Below, in pieces: positions 1 through 7,296 of a stretch of DNA of 64,000 nt. Source of the DNA: Escherichia fergusonii ATCC 35469 (GTDB taxonomy: Bacteria; Pseudomonadota; Gammaproteobacteria; Enterobacterales; Enterobacteriaceae); the NCBI RefSeq assembly GCF_000026225.1, contig NC_011740.1:3410001-3474000 (forward strand). The letters run 5' to 3'. The position numbers were made by a program, and so were the translations under genes. Position 1 is the stretch's first letter. Each line of letters opens with the position of its first letter. Under the pieces are notes generated by a model. It was not told where the DNA came from, did no database searches, and worked only from the letters and a program-made list of their open reading frames with translations.

Positions 1-248
1 GGCGCGAAAAGCTCACGAGAAGCCCGCACATACTCATCGGTACGTGTTTTTACAATGTTGTAAAGGCTGATGAGATCACTGTTGATATCGGCAAGGATAT
101 AACGAGAAAAGTCGGTGTTAAGAAACACCGACCCGGCACCCACAAAGGGTTCAATCAGGCATTCACCTTGTGGCAAATGCCGTTTTATATCTTCAAGCAG
201 GGGGTATTTCCCCCCTGCCCACTTCAAAAAAGCGCGATTTTTTTTCAT
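1..248 (-). CDS. dam: DNA adenine methylase Dam, N-terminal part (cut by window edge)
   Basis: Dam transfers a methyl group from S-adenosylmethionine to adenine in GATC and serves mismatch repair, replication timing and gene regulation. Only about the first 82 codons are present; the gene runs off the left edge. The translation starts MKKNRAFLKWAGGK and continues to the FVGAGSVF motif, the AdoMet-binding FxGxG signature of N6-adenine methylases. The ATG lies just before a run of eight A on the coding strand. It follows damX in the same direction after 116 bases, as in the E. coli aroK-aroB-damX-dam operon. The catalytic DPPY motif lies outside the window. Confidence 0.96.
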   Translation of the reverse strand, partial: MKKNRAFLKWAGGKYPLLEDIKRHLPQGECLIEPFVGAGSVFLNTDFSRYILADINSDLISLYNIVKTRTDEYVRASRELFA

Positions 249-268
249 GCTGACTTACTAATTACACC

Positions 269-286
269 TTCTCCGGCTGTGGAGAA
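269..286. other. Small inverted repeat between damX and dam
   Basis: TTCTCC and GGAGAA arms of six bases flank a six-base loop in the 116-base damX-dam gap. No T run follows on the minus strand, so this is not a classic terminator. It may be a processing or attenuation hairpin upstream of dam; that is inference. Confidence 0.3.
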
Positions 287-364
287 AGCTCCGACAGCAT
301 CCTGCGCTGTAGTCTTGCCCCGCAATCGGGCGAAACATCAAAAAATTGCAGGGCATAGCCTGGA

Positions 365-1645
365 TCACTTCAGATCGGCCTGCACCTGATGCAGTGGTTT
401 TGCCCACGGATTTTTCGCCTGCACATCGGCTGGCAACGTAGACACGGCTTTTTTCGCTTCTTCTTTCGAAGAGTAAACGCCAGAAACCAGTACATACCAC
501 GGTTGACCGTTACGTGTTGTCTCATAGACAACATAATTTTTCAGGTTCTCTTTCTTCGCCCAACCGTTCAGGTTGTCGTAGTTCGAAGAACTGCTGAGCT
601 GTAACGTATAGTGGCTGGAAGGTGCCGATTTCAGCGAACCTACGTTACCCGTGCTCTTACCACCAGTAGATGCCGTTGCAGTTGATTGCGCTGGCGATGC
701 CGTTTGCACAGGTTCGGCACTGGCCGTCGCTTTCGGCGCTGGGGCAGTTACTGGCGTAGATGTCGTTGCAGGTGCCCTGGTCGTCGCTACCGGTGCTGTC
801 GGTTCAGGACGTTTCGGTTGCGTTACTGGTTTCGACTCTGTTTTCGCCGTTGCTTGCGGTTTTTTCGGCTCAATCACGGCCTGTTTACGTTCTGGGCGCG
901 TGGTAGTTTGCGTAGCCGCTGTTTGTGCTGGTGCCGCACCATTACGCACCGGAGCAACCGTTGCTGGTTCAGTTGGCAGTGTTGAATTTACTGCCACATC
1001 ATTCATCTGCTGCTGATTCTGCGGTTGAGTAAGAGCATTGTTCAAATCGCCCTGAACTTCAACGCGCTGCTGTCCTTCAGTTGCTACTGAAGTTTGCCCC
1101 TGAGTAGGCGTAGATGAGATAGGTGGCAGAGTAACATCCTGAGGTGCATTACCTGCGGTTTGTTCAGCAGAAGTCGTTCCCGGAGCAGGTTGCGCCCCAT
1201 TTGCCTGATCGGCTGCATCACCAGAAAGATTAATACTCTTCTCGCCTGAGGCTGTTTGCTCACTGGTTGATGAAGTTGAAGGTGCTTTTAGTGCCGAACC
1301 AATACCGATGATGAGCAGCAGCAACACCAGCACACCAACCCCCATCATCATATATTGACGGGATGCAGGTTTAGCTGCGGGCTTCTTACGCTTACGCGGA
1401 CGACGCTCTACGCGTTCTTCATCCACGGCTTCATCTTCAGATTCGTAATCTTCTTCGACTTCCGGCGCCTCGTTACGCTCTTTTTGCGCACGAGTTGGGC
1501 GGGTGTCTTCAGCATCCAAATCAATATCATCAAAATTGATCTGTGGCTCACCACGTTCAGAACGTTCGGAAGATTGACGAGAACGACCAGTACGACGATC
1601 GCTGGGATCGGGTTTCAGCTCGTCTTCTGGTTTGAATTCATCCAT
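365..1645 (-). CDS. damX: Cell-division SPOR-domain protein DamX
   Basis: DamX is an inner-membrane septal-ring protein that binds denuded peptidoglycan through its SPOR domain. The 426-residue sequence has an acidic/basic cytoplasmic part (about 1-95), one membrane helix at about 98-118 preceded by an RPRKRKK cluster, a long Pro/Thr/Ala/Gln-rich periplasmic linker (about 120-340) and a C-terminal SPOR domain (about 343-420, starting near HYTLQLSSSSNYDNL). Length fits the E. coli protein. It lies between aroB and dam in the known operon. The low-complexity linker gives long spurious open frames on the opposite strand. Confidence 0.96.
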   Translation of the reverse strand: MDEFKPEDELKPDPSDRRTGRSRQSSERSERGEPQINFDDIDLDAEDTRPTRAQKERNEAPEVEEDYESEDEAVDEERVERRPRKRKKPAAKPASRQYMMMGVGVLVLLLLIIGIGSALKAPSTSSTSEQTASGEKSINLSGDAADQANGAQPAPGTTSAEQTAGNAPQDVTLPPISSTPTQGQTSVATEGQQRVEVQGDLNNALTQPQNQQQMNDVAVNSTLPTEPATVAPVRNGAAPAQTAATQTTTRPERKQAVIEPKKPQATAKTESKPVTQPKRPEPTAPVATTRAPATTSTPVTAPAPKATASAEPVQTASPAQSTATASTGGKSTGNVGSLKSAPSSHYTLQLSSSSNYDNLNGWAKKENLKNYVVYETTRNGQPWYVLVSGVYSSKEEAKKAVSTLPADVQAKNPWAKPLHQVQADLK

Positions 1646-1695
1646 TTAACACCCCACTAAAAGGTTAATGCTCACTACGTGCATTAATCCCGAAG

Positions 1696-1724
1696 CAAAA
1701 AGACCCCCGGATACGGCGGTCTGA
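1696..1724 (-). terminator. Hairpin with T run between aroB and damX
   Basis: On the minus strand an AGACC...GGTCT stem is followed by TTTT, the pattern of a rho-independent terminator in the 91-base aroB-damX gap. It probably attenuates rather than ends transcription, because damX and dam are known to be read partly from upstream promoters. Confidence 0.55.
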
Positions 1725-1736
1725 CCTTTCTTGTTT

Positions 1737-2825
1737 TTACGCCTGCTGACAATCAGCAATAGCGCTAAGAACGACATCGTGCGGCACTCCGCCGCGAACT
1801 TCGCTCTTCCCTAATGCCAGCGGGAGAACTAAGCGCATTTCACCCGCTAACACTTTTTTATCTCGCAACATATGCGGCAAATAAGCTTCCGCAGACATTT
1901 CGCGCGGCCCGTTTACCGGCAACCCCGCACGCTCGAGCAACGCAATAATACGCTGCGTATCTGCAGAACTGAACTGCTCTAAACGTTCTGAGGTTCGCGC
2001 CGCCATCACCATACCCGCAGCAACAGCTTCACCGTGTAACCAATTGCCATAACCCATTTCAGCTTCAATGGCATGACCAAAGGTGTGCCCCAGATTCAGT
2101 AAAGCACGTAACCCTGTTTCGCGCTCGTCTGCAGCAACAACTTCGGCTTTCAGTTCACAACAACGGCGAATACAGTACGCCATCGCCGGGCCATCCAGAC
2201 GTAATAAGGCGTCCAGATTTTCCTCCAGCCAGGTAAAGAACTCACCATCCAGAATAATGCCGTATTTAATAACTTCTGCCAGCCCTGAAGCCAGCTCGCG
2301 TGCCGGAAGAGTTTGCAGACAGTCGAGATCCACCACGACAGATGCAGGCTGATAAAATGCACCAATCATATTTTTGCCGAGGGGATGGTTTACAGCGGTT
2401 TTTCCGCCAACGGAGGAGTCCACCTGCGAGAGTAGCGTGGTCGGAACCTGAATAAAACGAACGCCTCGTTGGTAGCTGGCTGCCGCAAAGCCCGTGAGAT
2501 CACCAATAACGCCACCGCCCAGAGCGACCAGCGTGGTGTCACGACCATGAGGTTTTTGCAGCAGTGCCGTAAAGACCGTATCCAGCACTGTCAGGCTTTT
2601 GTATTTCTCGCCATCAGGAAGGATAACGCTGTCAACGATAACACCCGCCTGTTCAAGTACGCCGCGAACTTTATCGAGATACAGGGGAGCGAGGGTTTCG
2701 TTGGTTACCAACATAACCTGCTCACCTGACTTCAACGGTAAGAATGAAGCCGGTTCGTTAAACAAACCAGCCGCGATGGTAATAGGGTAACTACGTTCCC
2801 CCAGAGTGACGGTAATCCTCTCCAC
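1737..2825 (-). CDS. aroB: 3-dehydroquinate synthase AroB
   Basis: AroB converts DAHP to 3-dehydroquinate, step two of the shikimate pathway, in the cytoplasm, using NAD and a divalent metal. The 362 residues carry the glycine-rich NAD-binding stretch [14 protein letters not shown] (about 103-116), the conserved [16 protein letters not shown] substrate/NAD region, and the metal-ligand segments [19 protein letters not shown] and LHGEAV. Length is the family norm. It follows aroK after 57 bases in the same direction, so consecutive shikimate enzymes are co-transcribed with damX and dam. Confidence 0.98.
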
Positions 2826-2882
2826 GACGCGACATCCACCTTAGTTACAAGTACTCACAGACGAGTGTTTATGAAACCAGAA

Positions 2883-3404
2883 TTAGTTGCTTTCCAGCAT
2901 GTGGATAATCTGGTTTGCGACGACTTTAGCGCTCTGATCATCAGTACGAATGGTCACATCGGCAATCTCTTCATACAGAGGATTGCGCTCATTGGCCAAC
3001 GCTTCCAGCACTTCACGAGGCGGAGCTTCAACCTGCAGTAGCGGGCGTTTTTTATCGCGTTGCGTACGGGCAAGTTGTTTTTCGATGGTGGTTTCCAGAT
3101 ACACCACAACGCCACGTGCGGAAAGACGGTTACGCGTTTCACGAGATTTCACAGAGCCGCCGCCAGTTGCCAGCACAATACCCTGTTTTTCCGTCAACTC
3201 GTTGATGACTTTTTCTTCGCGATCACGGAAGCCGTCTTCACCTTCTAAATCGAAAACCCAGCCCACATCAGCTCCGGTTCGTTTCTCAATCTCTTGATCG
3301 GAATCGTAAAATTCCATATTGAGTTGTTGAGCTAACTGGCGCCCAATAGTGCTTTTTCCGGCACCCATAGGCCCAACCAGAAAGATATTGCGTTTCTCTG
3401 CCAT
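2883..3404 (-). CDS. aroK: Shikimate kinase I, AroK
   Basis: AroK phosphorylates shikimate at the 3-hydroxyl with ATP. The 173-residue protein has the Walker A loop GPMGAGKST at 11-19, the shikimate-binding Asp in FYDSDQEIE (about 34), FRDREE and the GGG loop in ATGGGSV (about 79-82), and an Arg-rich lid region (TQRDKKRP). It is the first gene of the aroK-aroB-damX-dam series and has a long untranslated region (467 bases) before it. Confidence 0.98.
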   Translation of the reverse strand: MAEKRNIFLVGPMGAGKSTIGRQLAQQLNMEFYDSDQEIEKRTGADVGWVFDLEGEDGFRDREEKVINELTEKQGIVLATGGGSVKSRETRNRLSARGVVVYLETTIEKQLARTQRDKKRPLLQVEAPPREVLEALANERNPLYEEIADVTIRTDDQSAKVVANQIIHMLESN

Positions 3405-3871
3405 TTTTTCGGTACTACTAAGACTATTCGTTAATGATAAACCCGCTTCGCATGCACATAGCGCAGCAGGACATGAACTGAAACCTCATAAGGATATAGT
3501 GAGAGTCAGACTGAAAATTATCTCAATACTCAAGCAGGTTTGGCAACTGAATAAATCACCAAACCAGATTGCGACCAAACCTCACGGTCAGCGTGGACAG
3601 ATAATAGCGCAAACTGCAAATCAGGCTAAAAAACATAAATAATTTCAAAAAATTGCATCAGCCTGCTGCTTGATATGTTTATGCCATCTGCCTTTTCGCC
3701 GTTTATCATTAGCCTTATGCATACCTTTTGCAAAGCAATGCATATTCACAAATGTGTAAGCAACGAAAGAGACCGACTCTCAAATCGGTACTCCTTGTAT
3801 GCTAAATACCTTCGCGCGTCAAATCCCTGAAACGTGTTCAGCGCAAAAAACATCTCGTGTTTATGCACGAG
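3405..3871. other. 467-base interval between aroK and hofQ without a gene
   Basis: This stretch must carry the aroK promoter(s) on the minus strand and the hofQ terminator at its right end. A 97-residue open frame on the plus strand (3349-3642) starts inside aroK, has no recognisable domain and no good ribosome binding site, and is not considered a gene. An ACCGA/TCGGT inverted repeat lies near 3773-3790. No specific operator is recognised. Confidence 0.5.
3845..3871 (-). terminator. Terminator of the hof operon
   Basis: On the minus strand CTCGTG-cataaa-CACGAG is followed directly by ATGTTTTTT. The stem abuts the hofQ stop codon (3872-3874), giving a compact rho-independent terminator for hofMNOPQ. 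Confidence 0.8.
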
Positions 3872-5110
3872 TTACTCGCTGGAGACCAGTCTGGGCGTGA
3901 TAAACACGACCAGTTCACGACGTTCATTTTCTTTTCCATCATGACTGAATAATTGCCCAAGCCACGGAATATCACCTAAGAGTGGAATGCTATCCTTACC
4001 CGTTTTATTTTTGCGCGAAAATATGCCGCCCAGAGCCAGGGTCTCCCCGCTTTTGACCTCTACCTGCGTTTCGATCTCTTGTTTATCGATGGTCAACACT
4101 TCGCCATCAGATTGTTGTAGCACCTGCCCTGGCACATTCTGGCTGATATGCAGCTTTAAACGAATTCGTCCTTGTTGTAATACCGTTGGTGTGACTTCCA
4201 TACCTAACACCGCCTCTTTAAACTCTACTGATGTCGCGCCACTCTCACCACTGGAAACCTGATAAGGTATTTCGCTGCCCTGCTTAATACTGGCTGGTTG
4301 TAAGTGCGATGCCAGTAAGCGTGGACTGGCAATAATATCCAGTTGCTGTTTCTGCTCCAGAGCAGAGAGTTCAAGATCCAGTAAACGCCCATTTATGCGT
4401 CCAATGTTAAAGCCCACCTGGGTTGTAGCGGTTGCGACTGCCAGATCGCTGCTCAGGGTAGTCACCTGCCCCACCTTACCGGCTTGTTGTGCCTCGCCAG
4501 CCGTCCATTTCACGCCCAACTCACGCAGGCTTTTTTCATTGATAGTCACAATATGCGCAGCCAGTTCAACCTGCCCTACGGGCACATCCATTTCTGAGAT
4601 CCAGTGTTCCAGAGCGGCTAAAGCGGTTTTATTGTCACGCAATAAAAGGCGATTGGTGCGAGTATCAACCGTCATACTGCCTTTGGCGCTCAATAGTTTC
4701 CCGCCCGCTTTTGCCAGCTCAGCAGCATCCGCATATTGCAGAGCAATTGCGCGATGCTCTACAGGTAAACTGGCCAGGCGCCGGACCTGTTCAGCTTCTT
4801 GTCGTGCTGCATTTTCGTTTTGCCAGGCAGCAGAGTGTATATGCAAAATATTACCTTCCTGGCGCGAAACCAGCCCGGCACTTTTTACCACTGTCTGCAA
4901 CGCCTGCTTCCAGGGAACATCGATCAAATGCAAAGAGACGAGACCACTAACATCCGGCGAAACCACGATATTCTGACGCTCTTGTTCTGCCAGTGCCTGT
5001 AACACCTGTGCGACAGGTGCATCATCCACCACTAACGTCACTTTTGCGGGTTTCGCGGCCTGCGCGACGGGAAGAGCCATCATCAGTATTGCGGCTATCC
5101 ATTGCTTCAT
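3872..5110 (-). CDS. hofQ: Secretin-like outer membrane protein HofQ (DNA utilisation)
   Basis: HofQ belongs to the secretin family (PilQ/ComE) and is thought to form the outer-membrane pore for DNA uptake; in E. coli the hof genes are linked to using DNA as a nutrient. From the ATG at 5110 (ribosome site GGAGAAG just upstream) it has 412 residues; an upstream in-frame start adding 14 residues lacks such a site. It shows a signal peptide (about 1-18, ending AQA-A), N-terminal short secretin domains (about 20-170) and a C-terminal secretin core with the VxTxxxxxxLxLxI and HxxPxLGxIPxLGxLF-type motifs. It overlaps hofP by 89 bases. The sequence appears clearly diverged from remembered K-12 HofQ in its N-terminal half. 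Confidence 0.93.
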   Translation of the reverse strand: MKQWIAAILMMALPVAQAAKPAKVTLVVDDAPVAQVLQALAEQERQNIVVSPDVSGLVSLHLIDVPWKQALQTVVKSAGLVSRQEGNILHIHSAAWQNENAARQEAEQVRRLASLPVEHRAIALQYADAAELAKAGGKLLSAKGSMTVDTRTNRLLLRDNKTALAALEHWISEMDVPVGQVELAAHIVTINEKSLRELGVKWTAGEAQQAGKVGQVTTLSSDLAVATATTQVGFNIGRINGRLLDLELSALEQKQQLDIIASPRLLASHLQPASIKQGSEIPYQVSSGESGATSVEFKEAVLGMEVTPTVLQQGRIRLKLHISQNVPGQVLQQSDGEVLTIDKQEIETQVEVKSGETLALGGIFSRKNKTGKDSIPLLGDIPWLGQLFSHDGKENERRELVVFITPRLVSSE

Positions 5111-5426
5111 TTTCTTCTCCTTGCCTTTGCCACTGCCATTGGTCCGGCTCACATGTTTTGCCGGTATTAAGGGTCAGAAACTCAGGGGTTATCTGTAAAA
5201 TCGTCCAGCCGTTTTCCAACACATCTCGCTGTTCCACGCGCTGCCACTTATGCTGACTGTCGCTGATAATGGCGATGACTCGCTCACCCTGGCCTACCAT
5301 GCCGCGATAATGCCATTGGGTAAGTTCTGCTATTTGGCAGCGATCTTCCGGTGGCCTGAACGGATCCCGCATACCAGTCAGCAACAGTAGCGACATCCCA
5401 ATAATGATCCCGCGCTTAACCATCAT
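5022..5426 (-). CDS. hofP: HofP, small pilus-assembly-like (PilP/ComD-type) protein
   Basis: A 134-residue protein with an N-terminal hydrophobic segment (IIIGMSLLLLTGM) followed by DPFRPPED, typical of PilP-like periplasmic/lipoprotein partners of the secretin. A GGAG ribosome site lies eight bases before the first ATG; a second ATG follows immediately. It overlaps hofO by 11 bases and hofQ by 89 bases, so translation of the three is probably coupled. The long out-of-frame overlap with hofQ constrains both C- and N-termini. Confidence 0.88.
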   Translation of the reverse strand: MMVKRGIIIGMSLLLLTGMRDPFRPPEDRCQIAELTQWHYRGMVGQGERVIAIISDSQHKWQRVEQRDVLENGWTILQITPEFLTLNTGKTCEPDQWQWQRQGEENEAMDSRNTDDGSSRRAGRETRKSDVSGG

Positions 5427-5874
5427 TCAGTCGCTCCAGAAGCAGGGTTATGCGTAATCCATTCTCATCCGGGTCGAGCGTAAACTGCGTAATGCGCATC
5501 TGCCGTTCCGCAAGTTGTCTGAAAACAGGAGGTATTGCTGACCAGGGGCCCTTAAGCGCAAGTTCACCGCCCTCAGCAGAAGGCTGCCACGACACGAGTT
5601 GCATCTCCGCTTGTTGAAAATCGAAAGGTGAAAAAGGTAAAGCGTTGTCGTCACTCACCAAACGTTGCTCATCAGCAGAACCGGCAATTTTATGAAGCGT
5701 TCGCCATTGCAGCAGGTTTGCCTGATGCAGACGACTTTGTGCATCGCGTCCATTTTCAACAGGAGGAGACAGGGCTATACGTGACAGTCCACACAAAGCG
5801 ATCACCCAAAGTCCCCAGCAAATCAGGCGCAGACGTGGCGAAGTTGCACACCAGAAATCAAAGAACGTGTTCAT
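5416..5874 (-). CDS. hofO: HofO, PilO/ComC-like inner-membrane protein
   Basis: A 152-residue protein with short cytoplasmic N-terminus, one membrane helix (about 14-33) and a periplasmic domain, the topology of PilO-type alignment proteins. The open frame extends 50 codons further upstream inside hofN, but the start at 5874 (MNTFFDFW) matches the remembered E. coli start. It overlaps hofN by 17 bases and hofP by 11. Sequence agreement with recalled K-12 HofO is only moderate, with better conservation around LPFSPxDFQ and LVSWxPSAxGGELALK. Confidence 0.88.
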   Translation of the reverse strand: MNTFFDFWCATSPRLRLICWGLWVIALCGLSRIALSPPVENGRDAQSRLHQANLLQWRTLHKIAGSADEQRLVSDDNALPFSPFDFQQAEMQLVSWQPSAEGGELALKGPWSAIPPVFRQLAERQMRITQFTLDPDENGLRITLLLERLNDG

Positions 5875-6397
5875 TGTCGTCTCTCCGCTGTAACTGGTAC
5901 TCAAATTGCCATCGCCCCTTAGCATCCTGTTGTGTTGCCCCGGTATGGATAAGCAAAAATGAAGCGTTACTGCGCAGCATCTGTTCCAGTGCAGTGAGCG
6001 AAGCAATATTTGCCGCCAGCCCACTGAGCATAAGACGATCTTTTTGCCAGGCCATTTTCGTAAACCACGCTTTTTCGGGTAGTTGCTCCGCTAAAGCGTA
6101 AAGCGCAGGCTGCCAGTTGCCGGTTGCAGCAAGCTCCTGCTGCCGCCGTTTTGCCTGTTGATGCATCTGTTGTCGTTGTAAAAGCCGTGGTTTGCTCGCC
6201 TGTAAAGCACTGGCGAGTTGTTGTTCTGCCAGCAGTAACACGCCTTCAGCACGCGTTTCTATATTGCCAATGGCATAACGGCTAAGTGTCACGCCAGAGA
6301 TCAGCACCAGTGCTCCGCCGAACATCATGCTCCACAAGCGGAGAGTGGCCTTTCTGCGCGTTTGTCTCCAGGGAAGAAAATTAACGGGCATATCCAT
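5858..6397 (-). CDS. hofN: HofN, PilN/ComB-like inner-membrane protein
   Basis: A 179-residue PilN-type protein: the family signature NFLPWR near the N-terminus, a membrane helix at about 22-42, then a helical periplasmic part ending in GATQQDAKGRWQFEYQL. Its ATG shares one base with the hofM stop (TAATG), indicating coupled translation. It forms with HofM, HofO and HofP the inner-membrane platform expected for a type IV pilus-like DNA uptake machine. Roughly half of its residues differ from remembered K-12 HofN. Confidence 0.9.
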   Translation of the reverse strand: MDMPVNFLPWRQTRRKATLRLWSMMFGGALVLISGVTLSRYAIGNIETRAEGVLLLAEQQLASALQASKPRLLQRQQMHQQAKRRQQELAATGNWQPALYALAEQLPEKAWFTKMAWQKDRLMLSGLAANIASLTALEQMLRSNASFLLIHTGATQQDAKGRWQFEYQLQRRDDNEHVL

Positions 6398-7176
6398 TAG
6401 TGCATCTCTCCCAAAGCCAATCCAAGGGCGATGGCAAAATCACCACCTGCCGGAGGAGCTGGAGGTTGACGCAGCGCAACACTATCCCAGGGATTTATCC
6501 CCCCTTCGCCACAAATCGCTATGCTGCCTACAGGAAGTGCCAATAACGCAGTCAGTTGTTCCAGAGAAGCGACTTCTGTTGTCGATTTGCGCCCCCAGGC
6601 GTACCGCGTTGCCCATAACCATTGTTCATCGTCGCGCCACGCCAGGCATTGTTGCTGCGGTGCTAACCGGGGAAGGAATCGTTGTAAGGCGCAGGCATCC
6701 GGGGTTATCGCTGCCAACTGGATGCGTAGCGTTTGTGCCAGTGTCAGGAGTGTTGCCACTTCTTTACTTTGCGCAGCAGTCACGTTAAAAGCCGGATTTA
6801 AGGTGTCTTCGTTATAATCAAAGCGCAGTGAGTCCGGATCCATATCCAACTCACGTGCCATTGAACCTGCCAGCCATGCGCTCTGCTCACGTTCACGTAA
6901 TGACATCGCCGGGCGAGGAAATACCTTTTGTAGTGTTCTACTGGCGGGAAAGGCAAGGCAGATACGATGCCGATGTGGTAGTTCACGGCTCCATGCCTGA
7001 AGCGCCTGGGCGAGCATTTCGGGGTGGCGGATATGCCCATCTTTGATAATGTTTTCTGCCAGTGGCATCCGCCACCAGCGTTGCAGAAACCAACCAGAAG
7101 CGCCGCGAATTACGGCAACAGCCAGTACCTCGCGTTGTTGAATATGAAGCCCAATTTGCCAGGATCTGAAAGCCAT
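6397..7176 (-). CDS. hofM: HofM, PilM/ComA-like cytoplasmic protein
   Basis: First gene of the hofMNOPQ operon. The 259-residue protein belongs to the actin-like PilM family that docks on the N-terminus of PilN/HofN. The start at 7176 (MAFRSWQIGLHIQ) is chosen because AAGGAG lies 10 bases upstream; an in-frame start 15 codons earlier has no such site. Conserved blocks include ARELDMDPDSLRFDY, NVTAAQSKE and the Gly-rich C-terminus GGDFAIALGLALG. It diverges from mrcA with about 120 bases between the two starts. Confidence 0.9.
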   Translation of the reverse strand: MAFRSWQIGLHIQQREVLAVAVIRGASGWFLQRWWRMPLAENIIKDGHIRHPEMLAQALQAWSRELPHRHRICLAFPASRTLQKVFPRPAMSLREREQSAWLAGSMARELDMDPDSLRFDYNEDTLNPAFNVTAAQSKEVATLLTLAQTLRIQLAAITPDACALQRFLPRLAPQQQCLAWRDDEQWLWATRYAWGRKSTTEVASLEQLTALLALPVGSIAICGEGGINPWDSVALRQPPAPPAGGDFAIALGLALGEMH

Positions 7177-7296
7177 AGTTGATGATCTCCTTATCACCCG
7201 TCGCACTGACGGGTATATCAATGCGTCAGGCTTGCCTTTATACTACGGCGCTTTTGTTTATAAACTGCCCAAATGAAACTAAATGGGAAATCTCCA

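Noticed and set aside
651..1016. 121-residue open frame on the plus strand opposite damX
   Set aside because: It is the mirror of the low-complexity Pro/Ala/Thr-rich linker of DamX; composition is repetitive and no ribosome site is present.
3349..3642. 97-residue open frame over the aroK start and upstream region
   Set aside because: Begins inside aroK on the other strand, no recognisable domain, poor initiation signals.
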